NCBI GenBank assembly: GCA_028826165.1
Contig: JAPDFW010000103.1
Coordinates: forward strand, 573,501 to 637,500
Direction of reading: 5' to 3'
DNA: 64,000 bases
From: Anaeramoeba ignava
Lineage: Eukaryota; Metamonada; Anaeramoebidae
Positions 13,801 to 25,701 of the stretch are shown piece after piece; within the stretch, counting starts at the first letter, position 1; each line of letters starts with the position of its first letter. A program made the position numbers and the translations under genes. Under the pieces are notes generated by a model. The model was not told the DNA's origin. It made no database searches and worked only from the letters and a program-made list of their open reading frames with translations.

Positions 13801-16800
13801 TTTTAATTTAAATTGATCTTTATCAAATTCATATTTTTTGAAACTAACTTCATCTTTTTTATAAGAACATTCAGTTAATTCACAATTTTCTAAAGGATAG
13901 AATTTTTCCCAAATTTCATTTTCATTTTCATTTTCATTTTCATTTTCATTTTTTTGATTTGGTATTTCAAAAACAATTTCTGTATCTTCATTTAAATTCC
14001 AACAAAATGATTTTGATTTTGATTTTGAATTTGAATCTAAATCTAAACTTGAATTTGGATTTTGATCTTCAATAGATCCCCACATAATTAATCCCCATAA
14101 TGCTTTTGTGATATTATTTGAACATTTACTTGGAAATTCAATATGGATAACTCTTTTTTCATTTTTTAATTTATTTATTTTTTCATCATTTTGATTTAAT
14201 AATTTAATTAATTCTGAAACAGTTCCTTTATGTAATTGAATTAATTGATAATAATGATAATAATCTTGTTGGATTTTGGAATAACAGAATTGTTTAATTT
14301 GAAAACTTTTTCCATCTCCTTGATTTTTTGAAAAGAAAACATGAATTTGTTTATAATAATAATTATTTTTCATAATACTACTTAAAATAGGCTTTATATC
14401 TGATATAGATTTATCTTGGAAATTTATATATAATTTGTCACGTTTTAATCTATTTTGTAAAAGATTATCTGATGATATAGAATCAAATATAATCATTGGA
14501 AATTTTGTTATATAATCAATTGAATCTATTTGTGAAATAAGATGTATTATATTCTTTAAAGATAGAAATTTTGTTTGGGCTATTGAAAAAAGAAATTTTG
14601 TTTCTTTATTTTCATTTTCATTTTGATTTTCTTTTTCTTTTTCTTTTTCTTTTTCTTTTTACATTTTCTTTTTCATTTTCTTTTTTATTTTCATTTTCAT
14701 TTTCATTTTCATTTTCATTTTCTTTTTCATTTTCATTTTTATTTTGATTTTCATTTTGATTTTCTTTTTCATTTTTATTTTTATTTTTATTTTCTTTTTC
14801 ATTATAATATTTATAAATGGAGAAAAAAGAAGTGATATCATTTGATGTTGTTTTTGAATCACAAATTAAAATTTCTTTTCTTAATGGGAATTTTTTTGAA
14901 TATAAATGATAAATTAACAAAATTCTATTTAAAATTTGTTTTTCTTCTTCTTCTTTATCCATTATTGTAATAAATATTTTTGAATCATGAATTCCTCCTG
15001 TTTTTTTTTCATCTATTTTTTCAATTAATTTTTCTCTAAATTTCTCTTGTTCAGATGTAAAAGAATCATCATCATCTAAAGTTAATTGAATACTAGAATA
15101 TAAAGAATAATGTTTATCAATTATTTTGAAAAATTCTTTATAGAATTTAGTTATATCAGCATTTTCTAGATTTTGAATAAATTCTTGTATAATTTCTTTT
15201 TTTCCAAAAATAAGTTGTAAAACTGATAAAAACATTTTTTCATTTCTTTTATAAATAATTATTTGAGATTCAGTTAATTGAAAATTATCTCCTTTATTTT
15301 TTAAAAATTGATAAAAATAGATTAATTGATGAATTGATAAAAAACCTGATAAATTAATTCTTTTAATCTCTTTTTTATGTATTTTCCAATTTCCAAGTAT
15401 TTTTGAAAGTTCTTCTCTAAAATTTTTAATTTTATCTTGATATGATTTTGGATCGTTTGTAATATCTATTAATTTTTTCCCTAAATTATATAATGATTTG
15501 ATATTAGAAAATTTTTTCATTTTATTATAAATATCTTCAATAGATTCAAATAATTTTTGATATTCAACAATATATCTATTTTCTTTTTGATTTTGATTTT
15601 GATTTTCATCCATTTCAGCTTTTTGTTTTTGTTTTTGATTTAATATAAAACGAAACATATTCAAACAACTTTCATAATTTTCATTTTTATGGTTTGTAAT
15701 ATTTAATTGAAAAAGGGGTTTTGTTATATTGAAAATAATTTGAGATTGCTTAAATATATTTTCAATTTTTTGAGGTAAATCTTCTTCTTTATCTTTTTCT
15801 TCATTTTTTTCTTCAATATAAAATAAAGATTGATATAATAATTTAATATAAATTTCTTCTTTTTCTTCTTTTTCTTTTTTGGATTTTAATTCTTGAATTT
15901 TTTTTAATTCTTTAATGAAATGTTTGAAATTTTTGAATTTTTTTGAAAATAAATCTGAAAATAAATCTTTTAATTGTATTAAAGAATTCCTCATTTTTTG
16001 AATAACATCATCATTTCGATTTAATTTTTTAATAATTTCTTCAAATTCTTTATTTTGGATTTTTTCTTTTAACCATTCTATTATTGATTTATTTTTATTT
16101 TTTTGGATTAATTGTTTTATAAATTCAAGAAATGATAAATCAAATTCAATTTTATCAATAATTTCCTTTTTGATATTTTCAACATCTTTAAGTTTTATTT
16201 CATTTTCTTTAATTGGATTTGTAAATTCTTTAATTTCTTTAATTTCATTAAGTTTGTTTTCTTGGAGAAATATTTTACAAAATTCGATGAAAGGATTAAT
16301 AGTTTCAATTAATCTTTGTAATTCAAAGAAAATATTGATTTTAATTTGTAAATCTTCTGAAATTCCAAAAGATTCAATCTCATCTTTAAATCTTTTTTCA
16401 TCATTTATCTGAGATTCTGTTTTTAATTCTTGAAATGTGATTTCTAATTTAAAAGTTTCTTTCTTCCATTTTTCCCATTCTTCATTTATAGTTTTACATA
16501 TTTCTTCAATCTTTATTTTTTCTTGTTCTTTTTCTTTTTTTAAATTTTTGAGATATTGTATAAATTTTTGTTTGTAAAAAGAGTTTTCCAAAAATAAATT
16601 AATAGATTTTGTTGTTTCTGTTTTTTTTTCTGTTTTTTTTTTTCTGTTTTTTTCTGTTTTTTTTTCTGTTTTTTTCAGATAATTTTCCATATCTTTTAAT
16701 GTAGAATCTTTATCAAAATTTTTTGGTAATCCATCAAATTTGAATCCTTCTTTTTCTTTTTCTTTTTCTTTAAATTGATCAAAGAAATATTTCATTTTTG

Positions 16801-19331
16801 AAATTTCTTCATCTAAATCAATATATTTTTTTCTGTTTTCTTCAATTATTTCTTTTTCATTTGAAATTTTTAATTTAATAAATTTTGTGAATATTTCTTC
16901 ATTTCTGAAAAACATTTTCCAATCTTCTATTTTCGTATTTGGATAATTTTGTAATTTTTTAAAATATTCATTGAGTTCTTTTTCATAATTGTTTAATTGT
17001 TTCTCAAAATTTTGATTAATTTTTTTAGTATCTTTTATTAATTTTATAAGTGGAGGAGAAGATTTCTTGAAAGTTAAGAACCATAATAATACATTTCTCC
17101 ATTTATTTGAATTAATTTCATTTTTTTGAATAATATCATTCCAATTTAGTAATTGATTTTGATTTTGATTTTGATTTTGATTAAAATCAACATATTTAAT
17201 CCAACAATGTATATGAATATTTAATGGAATAAACCTTAAATATGTTTGATTGTTTATAATGTTTTTGAATTCATATTTTGCATCTTCCATATAAATTTCT
17301 TGAAATTGTTCTTCAAAATCAATAATAAATTTATATCTTAATAAATTTTTTTTATCAACTTTTTTAATGTAATCTATATAAATTTTATCTTTGAAAATAT
17401 TAGTTATAGTGCTAATTTTTGAGATATGGCTTGGATTATCATCAATTAAGGTTGGATGTTTAAATAGATAATCATCAATATTTATTTTCTGGTTAAAATC
17501 AGTTATTGGAAGATTTTTTGATTGATTTGCTTGAATAGTTAGTTGTTCTGCAATTTCATTCATTTTTAACAAAAATTTAAATATATCTAAAACAGTTTTA
17601 AAGTTTTCTGCTTTTAATTTCTCTTTAAATTCTGGAAAATCAATAAGTTTATTTATTGATTTAGAGAAGAATCGTGAATTCATAAAATTATTCAATAAAT
17701 AATTTGATAAATCAAATTTTGTTCCAAAAATATTTTCCAAAACTTCTTTTTTAAAATAAGAATTCATTTCTTTTTTTAAATAGAATGAAAATACATTTTC
17801 AATAGCATTTCGAATATTATCATTAGTTTTTTTTATTTTAGGTAATTCAAATTCTTGTTCAAGTAAAATAAAAAGAGGTAAAAAATTAATTTTGTAAGAT
17901 TTCTTGTTTGAATATTTGTTAAATAATTGAAGAAATTCTTTTAATGGTTCAAATAATTCTTTTTTGTTTGTTTTATAATAAGCTGAGAAAATCAAATAAT
18001 TTGTTTTAATAAAATCATTTGCTTCACATTTTGAGATGTTATCCATTATATTTTTAACTTTTTTTGAAGGTTTAAGGATAAAAAGTAAGCGAGCTAACAA
18101 TTCTGGTTTTTTCTTTAAAATGATCTTCTTTTTGTTTAAATCATTTGAAATTATATTTTCAAATTCATTTTGTTTTAAATCATTTGAAATTATATTTTCA
18201 AATTGATATTGTTTGAAAGCATTTAAAATTTCCAAAAAGTTTAACAATTCAAAATCTTTAAAATCTGACAAAAAACTTTGAAACCAATTTCTGAAGAATC
18301 GTGAATTCATAAAATTATTCCATAAAGGATTTGATAAATCAAATTTTGTTCCAAAAATATTTTCCAAAACTTCTTTTTTAAAATAAGAATTCATTTCTTT
18401 TTTTAAATAGAATGAAAATACATTTTCGATAGCATTCTGAATATTATCATTAGTTGTTTTTTCTTTAGGAAATTCAAATTCTTGTTCAAATAAAATAAAA
18501 AGAGGTAAAAAATTAATTTTGTAAGATTTCCTGTTTGAATATTTGTTAAATGATTGAAGAAATTCTTTTAATGATTCAAATAACTCTTTTTTGTTTGTTT
18601 TATAATAAGCTGAGAAAATCAAATAATTTGTTTGAATAAAATCATTTGCTTCACATTTTGAGATGTTATCCATTATATTTTTTACTTTTTTTGAAGGTTT
18701 AAGGATAAAAAGTAAGTGAGCTAACAATTCTGGTTTTTTCTTTAAAATGATCTTCTTTTCGTTTAAATCATTTAAAATTATATTTTCAAATTCATTTTGT
18801 TTTAAAGCATTTAAAATTTCCAAAAAGTCTAACAATTCAAAATCTTTATCTTTAAAATCTATCAAAGAATTTATAATCAAAAATCCATCTTTCTTTGTTG
18901 ATTCAAAAATAATTTGTGAAGTAATTGGTTTTGGTTCTTGATTGTTAATTTGATAAGAAGCATTTTGAGAGCAAGAAAATTGAAAAAGATGCATTTCTTT
19001 TGAAGGAGAAGAAAATTTTGGTTTCAAAGGTATTTGTTTTGATTCATCTATTAAAATAACATTAATTTCTTTTTCTTTTTCTTTTTCTTTTTCTTTTTCT
19101 TTTTCATTTTCTTTTTCTTTTTCTTTTTCTTTTTCTTTTTCTTTTTCATTTTCTTTTTCATTTTCTTTTTCATTTTCTTTTTCTTTTTCTTTTTCTTTTT
19201 CTTTTTCTTTTTCTTTTTCTTTTTCTTTTTCTTTTTCTTTTTCTTTTTCTTTTTCTTTTCTTTTCTTTTCTTTTCTTTTTCTTTTCTTTTTGGACAATAA
19301 TTAAAATAACTTTTTGCTTTTTTTCTTCCAT
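4896..19331 (-). CDS. RNF213/mysterin-like giant AAA+ protein, RING-less, with frameshifts
   Basis: One gene of about 4,780 codons is assembled from large open segments: 19297-14618, 14660-13639, 13032-12136, 12209-11864, 11783-8026 and about 8060-4896. AAA3 has Walker A GETGCGKT (12981-12958), Walker B VILFFDELNTAP and IAAINPYR. AAA4 has Walker A GKPGTSKTLS, split by the 80-bp intron 11863-11784, then VVILEEVALAD and WVLDFSNMNRGIFLRRD. FGLRDFYYFLK, ILINNENLYPSLYDLLN and TPTILNRFEKYLV are also typical of RNF213. In animals RNF213 is a dynein-like hexameric-ring ATPase and E3 ligase acting on lipid droplets and pathogens. No Cys/His RING or RZ finger is seen, so E3 activity by those modules is doubtful. 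The best start is ATG 19331, but it lies in another frame than the downstream KE repeat, so the 5' end is uncertain. At least ten one-base shifts break the frame (see 13205-13671, 14661, about 12140-12205, about 8060). Confidence 0.8.
8150..8320 (-). repeat. coding (AAAGAT)n microsatellite giving a Lys-Asp run
   Basis: About 28 units of ATCTTT (plus) encode an alternating K-D run, preceded by acidic N/E/D repeats at 8320-8460. It lies in the C-terminal third of the RNF213-like protein. All three frames of the repeat are open on both strands, which creates spurious reading frames. The next frameshift lies just downstream, near 8060. Confidence 0.85.
11784..11863 (-). other. 80-bp intron splitting the AAA4 Walker A motif
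   Basis: The donor GT is at 11863-11862 and the acceptor AG at 11785-11784, phase 1. Splicing joins IFIIGKPG to TSKTLS and so creates an intact P-loop. This is the only clear intron in the RNF213-like gene. Confidence 0.8.
13205..13671 (-). other. cluster of seven one-base frameshifts in the RNF213-like gene
   Basis: Reading the minus strand from 13671 to 13205, the conserved peptide jumps frame near 13670, 13512, 13432, 13385, 13308, 13262 and 13205. Each jump is repaired by adding or dropping one base, mostly in an A homopolymer. The in-frame pieces join into sensible RNF213-like sequence (for example AFYEQYNLSKEEQ, then YVLTTDNISKMILIQFRTF before AAA3). Flanking segments are open for hundreds of codons. 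Sequencing or consensus error is the simplest reading; recent decay is the alternative. Confidence 0.75.
17671..18862 (-). repeat. intragenic tandem duplication, period about 627 bp
   Basis: The blocks at about 18298-18862 and 17671-18270 are near-identical copies in the N-terminal third of the RNF213-like gene. Both encode LEILNA, then KKPELLA, FILKPSKKVKNIMDNISK and EVLENIFGTKFDLSN. The downstream copy has an extra 42-bp mini-duplication encoding FENIISNDLKQNE. Both copies remain open in frame. Confidence 0.85.
19060..19290 (-). repeat. coding (GAAAAA)n microsatellite giving a Lys-Glu run near the N terminus
   Basis: About 35 units of CTTTTT, with some CATTTT, on plus encode a K-E and N-E run at the start of the RNF213-like protein. 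The nearest ATG (19331) reads into the repeat in the K-R frame, not the K-E frame. A repeat-length error or a different start is therefore likely. Confidence 0.75.
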
Positions 19332-19619
19332 TTACTTGCTTTTGTTTGTTTCTGTGTGTTTCTGTGTGTTTGTGTTTTGTTTTTTGTTTTTGTGTTTTTA
19401 AAAATAAAATTTGTAAAAAAAATGAAAAAATTTTTTTTGGAATAAATAAAAAGAAAAAAACAATAAATTTAATTGAGGGGCATAATTTATAAAAAAATAT
19501 TTTACTTTCCTTTTTTTCCCTTTTTAATTTAATTTTAATTTTAAAAAAAAAACAAAGATCAATAACAAAAATAAAATAAAAACAACAAAAATTACTAATT
19601 TTTATTAAATTATTCATTT

Positions 19620-21045
19620 ATTTAATTAATTAATTAATATTTATTCCACTTTTTAAATTTAATTTGAATTTATTTAATTAATTAATATTTATTTATTCCA
19701 TTTTTATTTTTAAATTTGAATTTGATTTAAATTAATTAATATTTATTTATTTCATTTTTTTTTAAATTTGATTTATATTATTTAATTAATTAATATTTAT
19801 TCCATTTTTATTTTTAAATTTGATTTATATTATTTAATTAATTAATTAATTAATATTTATTCCATTTTTATTTTAAATTTGAATTGAATTTATTTATTTA
19901 TTTTTATTCCACTTTTTTTTTTAAATTTGATTTGAATTTAATTAATTAATTAATTTATTTTTATTCCACTTTTTTTTTTAAATTTAATTTGAATTTATTT
20001 AATTAATATTTATTCCATTTTTATTTTTAAATTTGAATTTGATTTAAATTAATTAATATTTATTTATTTCACTTTTATTTTAAATTTTAAATTTATTTAT
20101 TTATTTAATTAATATTTATTTATTCCACTTTTATTTTAAATTTGATTTAAATTTATTTAATTAATAAATATTTATTCCACTTTTTAAATTTGATTTGAAT
20201 TTATTTATTTAATTAATATTTATTTATTCCACTTTTTAATTTAAATTTATTTAATTAATTAATATTTATTCCACTTTTTTTTAAATTTGATTTTATTTAA
20301 TTAATTAATTAATATTTATTCCATTTTTAAATTTAAATTGAATTTAATTAATTAATATTTATTCCATTTTTTTTTAAATTATTCATTTATTTATTTAATT
20401 AATTAATTAATATTTATTCCACTTTTTAAATTTAATTTATTTATTTAATTAATTAATATTTATTCCACTTTTTAAATTTAATTTAATTTATTTAATAAAT
20501 TAATATTTATTCCACTTTTTATTAAATTTGAATTTGAATTTAATTAATAAATAAATATTTATTCCACTTTTTATTAAATTTGAATTTGAATTTAATTAAT
20601 TAATTAATATTTATTCCACTTTCTTTTTTAAATTTGATTTAATTAATTAATTAATATTTATTCCACTTTTTTTATTAAATTTGATTTGAATTTAATTAAT
20701 TAATATTTATTTATTCCACTTTTTAAATTTGATTTATTTAATTAATTAATATTTATTCCACTTTTTATTTTAAATTTAATTTATTTAATTAATTAATTAA
20801 TATTTATTCCATTATTTTTTTAAATTTAATTTGAATTTATTTATTTAATTAATTAATATTTATTCCACTTTTTTTTTAAATTTGAATTTAATTTATTTAT
20901 TTAATTAATATTTATTCCATTTTTTTTTAAATTTAATTAATAATTTAATTAATTAATTTTTATTCCATTATTTTTTTAAATTTGAATTGAATCTATTTAA
21001 TTAATTAATTAATATTTATTCCACTTTTTTTTTTAAATTATTTTT
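19620..21045. repeat. AT minisatellite, unit about 50-65 bp, roughly 24 copies
   Basis: Each unit has ATTAATATTTATTCCA(C/T)TTTTT, then TTTAAATTTGATTTGAATTT, then (TTAA)n. The ATTTATTCCA core is the most constant part and the only place with CC. The array fills the 1.4 kb between the 5' end of the RNF213-like gene and the calmodulin-like gene, so it covers both divergent promoters. No coding exon is visible in it. Confidence 0.8.
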
Positions 21046-21156
21046 TTTTTTTGAATTTTAATTTTAATTTTATTTCAAAAAGAAATCGGAAAAAATTTTT
21101 TTTTAATTTTTTTTTTTTCATTTTTTTCATTTTTTTTCTTTTTCATTTTAATAAAA

Positions 21157-22240
21157 ATGAGTGATTTTTCTTCTAAACAAAAAAAAATTTTTCAAGAAGC
21201 ATTTGATCTTTTTGACCAAAATTTAGATGTAAAAATGAAAAATAAAATGAAAATTAAAATGAAAATTAAAATTGAAAATTAATATGAAAATTTAATATAA
21301 AATTAAAATTAAAATTAATATAAAATTAAAAATTAAAATTTTTAAAAAGGGAGTTGTTGAATTTGATCAGATTGGATCTTTATTACGTTCTGTTGGACAA
21401 TCTCCTACAGATTTAGAAATCAAAAACCTTGTAAAATCATTATATTCTATTTTTACTAATTGTTTTCTTTATAATTAATAATTGAATTCTTTTCTATTTT
21501 TCTTTTTTTTTTTTATAAAAATTTTTTTTCAAATTTTATTTAATTTGATTTTTTTTTTAATAGATTTCTGAACTTGAAAAAGATCAAGAAAAGTAAATAT
21601 TACAATTAAATACTGCGATAAAACTTCAATATAACAAAAATTATATGAAATTAAAATAAATATTTTAAGTTAAAAAAAATGAGAAAAAAACTCAAAAAAA
21701 ATTTCAAAAAAAAAAAAAACTTTTTGCGAAATTTTGTTTTCAATTTTTTTAATCAAAAAAAAAACAAAATTTCAACAAAAATCCATTTACAAATTTTTTC
21801 TATCAAATCCAAACAGAATTGATTTCAAGAAATTTCTTGAACTTATTAAACGATTTGACATTACAAAAGAAGAAAAAGAAGAAGAACTTATTAAAGCATT
21901 TGAAGCACTTGATCGGGTTTGAAAATTTTTGAGTAATATAAAGTTATTATTTGAGTTTAACTCATCTTCCTGGAATTTAATTAAATTCATAGAAAAGAGA
22001 AGGATTCATTTTTGCATCTGAACTTCGATACATTTTAACCAAATTTGGAGAACCACTTACAAAAGAAGATGTTACTGATATTTTAAGAGGAGTTGGAATG
22101 GATAAAGATGGAAAAGTTAACTATAAAGGTATTTTTCTGTCTATCTTCTCTTTGGATATTCATTTATTAATTTTTTTCTATTTTTTATTTCCTTTTTTTT
22201 TCTTTTATTAGACTTTATTAATTTCTTAATCCAAAAATGA
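21157..22240 (+). CDS. calmodulin-like / myosin essential light chain-like EF-hand protein (6 exons, 148 aa)
   Basis: The exons are 21157-21228, 21350-21430, 21564-21592, 21817-21916, 21993-22128 and 22212-22240. All introns are GT-AG and all phases agree, giving 148 residues, exactly calmodulin length. The protein aligns end to end with calmodulin: FQEAFDLFD, LRSVGQSPTDLEIKNL, IDFKKFLEL, ELRYILTKFGEPLT and DGKVNYKDFINFL. All four Ca loops are degenerate. Loop 1 ends in Q instead of E, loop 2 is one residue short, loop 3 (DRKREGFIFASE) has basic residues at positions 2-4, and loop 4 starts with G. Weak or no calcium binding is expected, as in myosin essential light chains; a divergent calmodulin or centrin is the alternative. 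One donor is the unusual GTTTGA. Confidence 0.8.
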
Positions 22241-22465
22241 TCTGATCTGATCTGATCTTTTCCCAAAAATTTCTTTCATTTTTTTTTTCAATCAAAAAAA
22301 AAATAATGATAATAACAAATTAAAATCTTCTTCTTCTTCTTTTTTTTTTTTTCTTTGACATGAAACTTCATAAAAAAGGAATTTTTAACTCAAAATTTTT
22401 TTTTCCGATTTTTATTTTTATTTTCATTTTCATTTTTCATTTTTCATTTATTTTTTTTTAACAAC
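22241..22465. other. short spacer between the calmodulin-like and USP genes
   Basis: The spacer holds a four-copy GATCT/GATCTGATCT run right at the calmodulin-like stop codon, then pyrimidine tracts. Several CATTTTT units at 22425-22450 sit directly upstream of the USP start. No gene is seen. Confidence 0.5.
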
Positions 22466-25271
22466 ATGATTTGTGAACATTTAAAACAAATTGAAAAATT
22501 TACATTTCTTCAAAAAATAAAAACAAATAAAAATAAAAATAAAAATGAAAATGAAACTAAAAATGAAAATGAAATTCAAAAAAAACTTAAAAATAAACAA
22601 ATTCATTGTTATTTATGTCAACAAACAGAACCAAATTTATGGATTTGTTTACATCCAAACTGTACTTTTATTGGATGTACAGAATCTCGAGTTTCACATT
22701 CTATTTCTCATTATATTAAAAAGAAGCATCCTTTATGTATAAATTTAACAACTGGAGTTGTATTTTGTAGAGAATGTCAAAAAGAAATATCAACAAATTT
22801 TAAATATGAAGATGGAAATATACAAAGAAGAATTGAAGATTTAAAAGAGATTAAAAATATAATACAATATTATAATTTTGAAAGGAAAAAAGATGCCAAT
22901 TTAATTGAAAATGAAAATTTAATTGAAAATGAAAATTTAATTGAAAATGAAAATTTAATTGAAAATGAAAATTTAAATGAAAATTTAATTGAAAATGAAA
23001 ATTTAATCCAAAATGAAAATGAAAATCAAAATTTAATTCAAAATGAAAATGAAAATGAAAATCAAAATTTTGTGGAAAATGTTCAGTTTGTTCAAGAAAA
23101 TATTGTTGCCTTTCCTGGTCTTTGTGGATTACAAAATTTGGGAAATACTTGTTTTCTAAATGCAACAACACAAGCTCTTTTTGCATGTGAACCTTTACAT
23201 CATTATTTAGCTTCTTGTAAATTTGATTTTGCTGATTCTGGTCGTTTTAATATTGTTTGTAGTTTGAGATCTTTAATGAAAGGTGCCTGGTCTGGATTAC
23301 ATAAGTATATTTTACCAAAAAGATTACATTCAGCAATTTGTAAAATTTCACCTATGTTTAAAGGATATTCTCAACATGATGCACATGAATATTTGATTGC
23401 ATTATTATCAGGAATGCATGAATTATTGAAAAGGGAAATTTCAGAAGAGAAAAATCAAAATCAAAATCAAAATCAAAATCAAAATCAAAATCAAATCAAA
23501 AAAAACAAAAACGAAATTAAATATCGTTCCATTATTTCAGATATTTTTCAAGGTGAATATAAAAGTATTCTTCAATGTAATCAATGTGGAGAAATCAGAT
23601 CTTCATCTGAAGATTTCCTTTGTCTTTCCCTTCCAATTCCTCAAAAAGACAAAAATTCCCATAATTCAAATGAAGAAAAACAAAAAACATCTCCACACCA
23701 AAATAAATTAAAAACAAATAGAAGTAAAATCAAAAGAGAAATTCTTCTTTTTTCTTTATCAACAATTTGGAGAGCATTTACATTTCTAATTTTGTAAAAA
23801 TGATAAAAAAAAGAGAAAAAATTTAATATTTAATATTAATTTTAATTTTAATTTTTATATTATTAGCAAATTTCCAATCAAATTTATCAAAGCATTCTTT
23901 AATTTTATTATAAATTTCAAGAACAATTTCTTATCAGATTTCCTTTTTTCAGAAGATGATTTTTCTTATCCAAATGAAATGAAATCCAATCCTTTTTCCT
24001 CTCAACAAAAAAATTCAAATGAAAAAGAGGAGGAATTTAGTTGTAATTTGGATGATTGTTTTAAAAAGTTTTGCAAAATTAACAAACTTGAAGGATCAAA
24101 CAAGCTTTATTGTTCTAATTGCCAAAAACAAACAAACTCAAAAAAACATATCCAAATTTCAAAATTCCCAGAAATTTTATTATTGCATTTGAAAAGATTC
24201 AATTATTTAGATTCAAAAAGCAGAAAAATCTCAACGAAAGTTGAATTTCCAATTTCTGGACTTGATTTATCAAAATTTAAAGTTGATTATTTAAAGGATT
24301 TAGAAGAAAATGAAGAACCAATATTATATGATTTGTATTCAGTAGTTCAACATATTGGATCCGCAGATTCGGGTCATTATGTTGGCTTTTCACGTAATTT
24401 ATTCAATGAACAATGGTTCGAATTTAATGATGAAAAAGTTTCACAAATATCTGAGCAATATTTAAATACTCAGCAAGCTTATCTTCTTTTTTATCAAAAA
24501 AGACCCACTCACATGGAAATCAATCGAAGAGAATATATTACACAAAAACTTGAAAAAAATATTGGATTTGAATTCACAAGTCAAATTGATAACAATTTTA
24601 TTCTCCAAAATAATTTGTTTGGAATATCAAGAATTTGGTATGAAAAATTGCTTCATATGAGTAATCCAGGACCAATTTTAAATTCCGAATTATTATGTCC
24701 AAAACATAATCAATTTCGGTATATTTGCAATCGTTTCAAAATTCCAAAAGAATTCAAACAACAGAAAATCCAAGAAGATAAATATCCTTTATTTTCACGA
24801 TTGATTTTTGTTGATCAAGAATTTTTTGAAGAATTGGAAAATATTTTTGGAAAAATTTTGAGGATTCAAAATATTAATGAATGTGGAATTTGTAAAAAAG
24901 AACATCTTGATTTGAAAAAAAGAAGGATTTTTGAAATTCAAACAATGAACAAAATTAATCCAAATCATTTTGAAAAAAAAGATTTTTATTATATAATACC
25001 AGAAAAATGGATTTCTCAATGGAAGAATTTTGTTCATAGTGAAGATTTAATACATCTACCTCCTTCTAAAATTGATAATTCTATACTTTTAAAATCTGAT
25101 AAAAGAACTCCTAAAAAAAATCTTAATATTATTAAAGATTATTATGTAATTAATAAGGAATCTTGGGATTTTCTTTTTGGAATTTATGGTGGTGATCCTA
25201 TTATTATTCGAAGTCAAAAGACAATTGATTTAAAATATGAAATTATTTATCAAAATCAAAATCAAAATTAA
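22466..25271 (+). CDS. USP20/USP33-like ubiquitin-specific protease (2 exons, 910 aa)
   Basis: Exons 22466-23793 and 23867-25271 are joined by a 73-bp GT-AG intron in phase 2. Residues 1-115 are a ZnF-UBP domain with ordered Cys/His (CYLCQQTEPNLWICL, IGC, HSISHY, FCRECQ). The catalytic Cys box GLQNLGNTCFLNATTQAL begins near residue 221 and the His box SGHYVGF near 611, followed by WFEFNDEKV. Two C-terminal DUSP modules follow, at about 670-755 (ISRIWYEKL, NPGPILNSELLC) and about 790-905. This order and length match metazoan USP20/USP33. It should remove ubiquitin from substrates, with the ZnF binding free ubiquitin C-termini. E-N and N-Q runs interrupt the linker and the catalytic domain. The last codons lie inside a (CAAAAT)n repeat that also supplies the stop. 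Confidence 0.9.
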
Positions 25272-25640
25272 AATCAAAATTAAAATTTAAATTAAAATTA
25301 AAATTAAAATTAAAATCAAAATCAAAATTAAAATCAATTTTGAAATTAAAATTAAAATCAAAATCAAAATTAAAACCAAAATTAAAATCAAAATCAAAAT
25401 TAAAATCAAAATCAAAATCAAAATCAAAATCAATTTTAAAATTAAAATCAAAATTAAAATTAAAATTAAAATTAAAATTTAAATTAAAATTAAAATTAAA
25501 ATTAAAATCAAAATCAAAATTAAAATCAATTTTGAAATTAAAATTAAAATTAAAATTAAAATCAAAATCAAAATCAAAATATAAATTAAAATTTAAAATT
25601 AAAATCAAAATCAAAATCAAAATCAAAATCAAAATCAAAA
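25252..25640 (+). repeat. AAAATY hexanucleotide repeat overlapping the USP stop codon
   Basis: The repeat starts in the coding region as CAAAAT (Gln-Asn) and changes to AAAATT units, so the first CAA-to-TAA change ends the protein. It continues about 370 bp, with no G on the plus strand, and reaches to within 65 bp of the FN3 gene start. Confidence 0.85.
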
Positions 25641-25701
25641 AATTTTTTTCATTTTTTCATTTTTTTCATTTATTATTAAAAAAAAAATACCCTTTTTATC
25701 A

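Noticed and set aside
19051-19617. Minus-strand frame with a long poly-lysine run
   Set aside because: It is the third frame of the KE-coding repeat plus T-rich upstream sequence; it has no recognisable domain.
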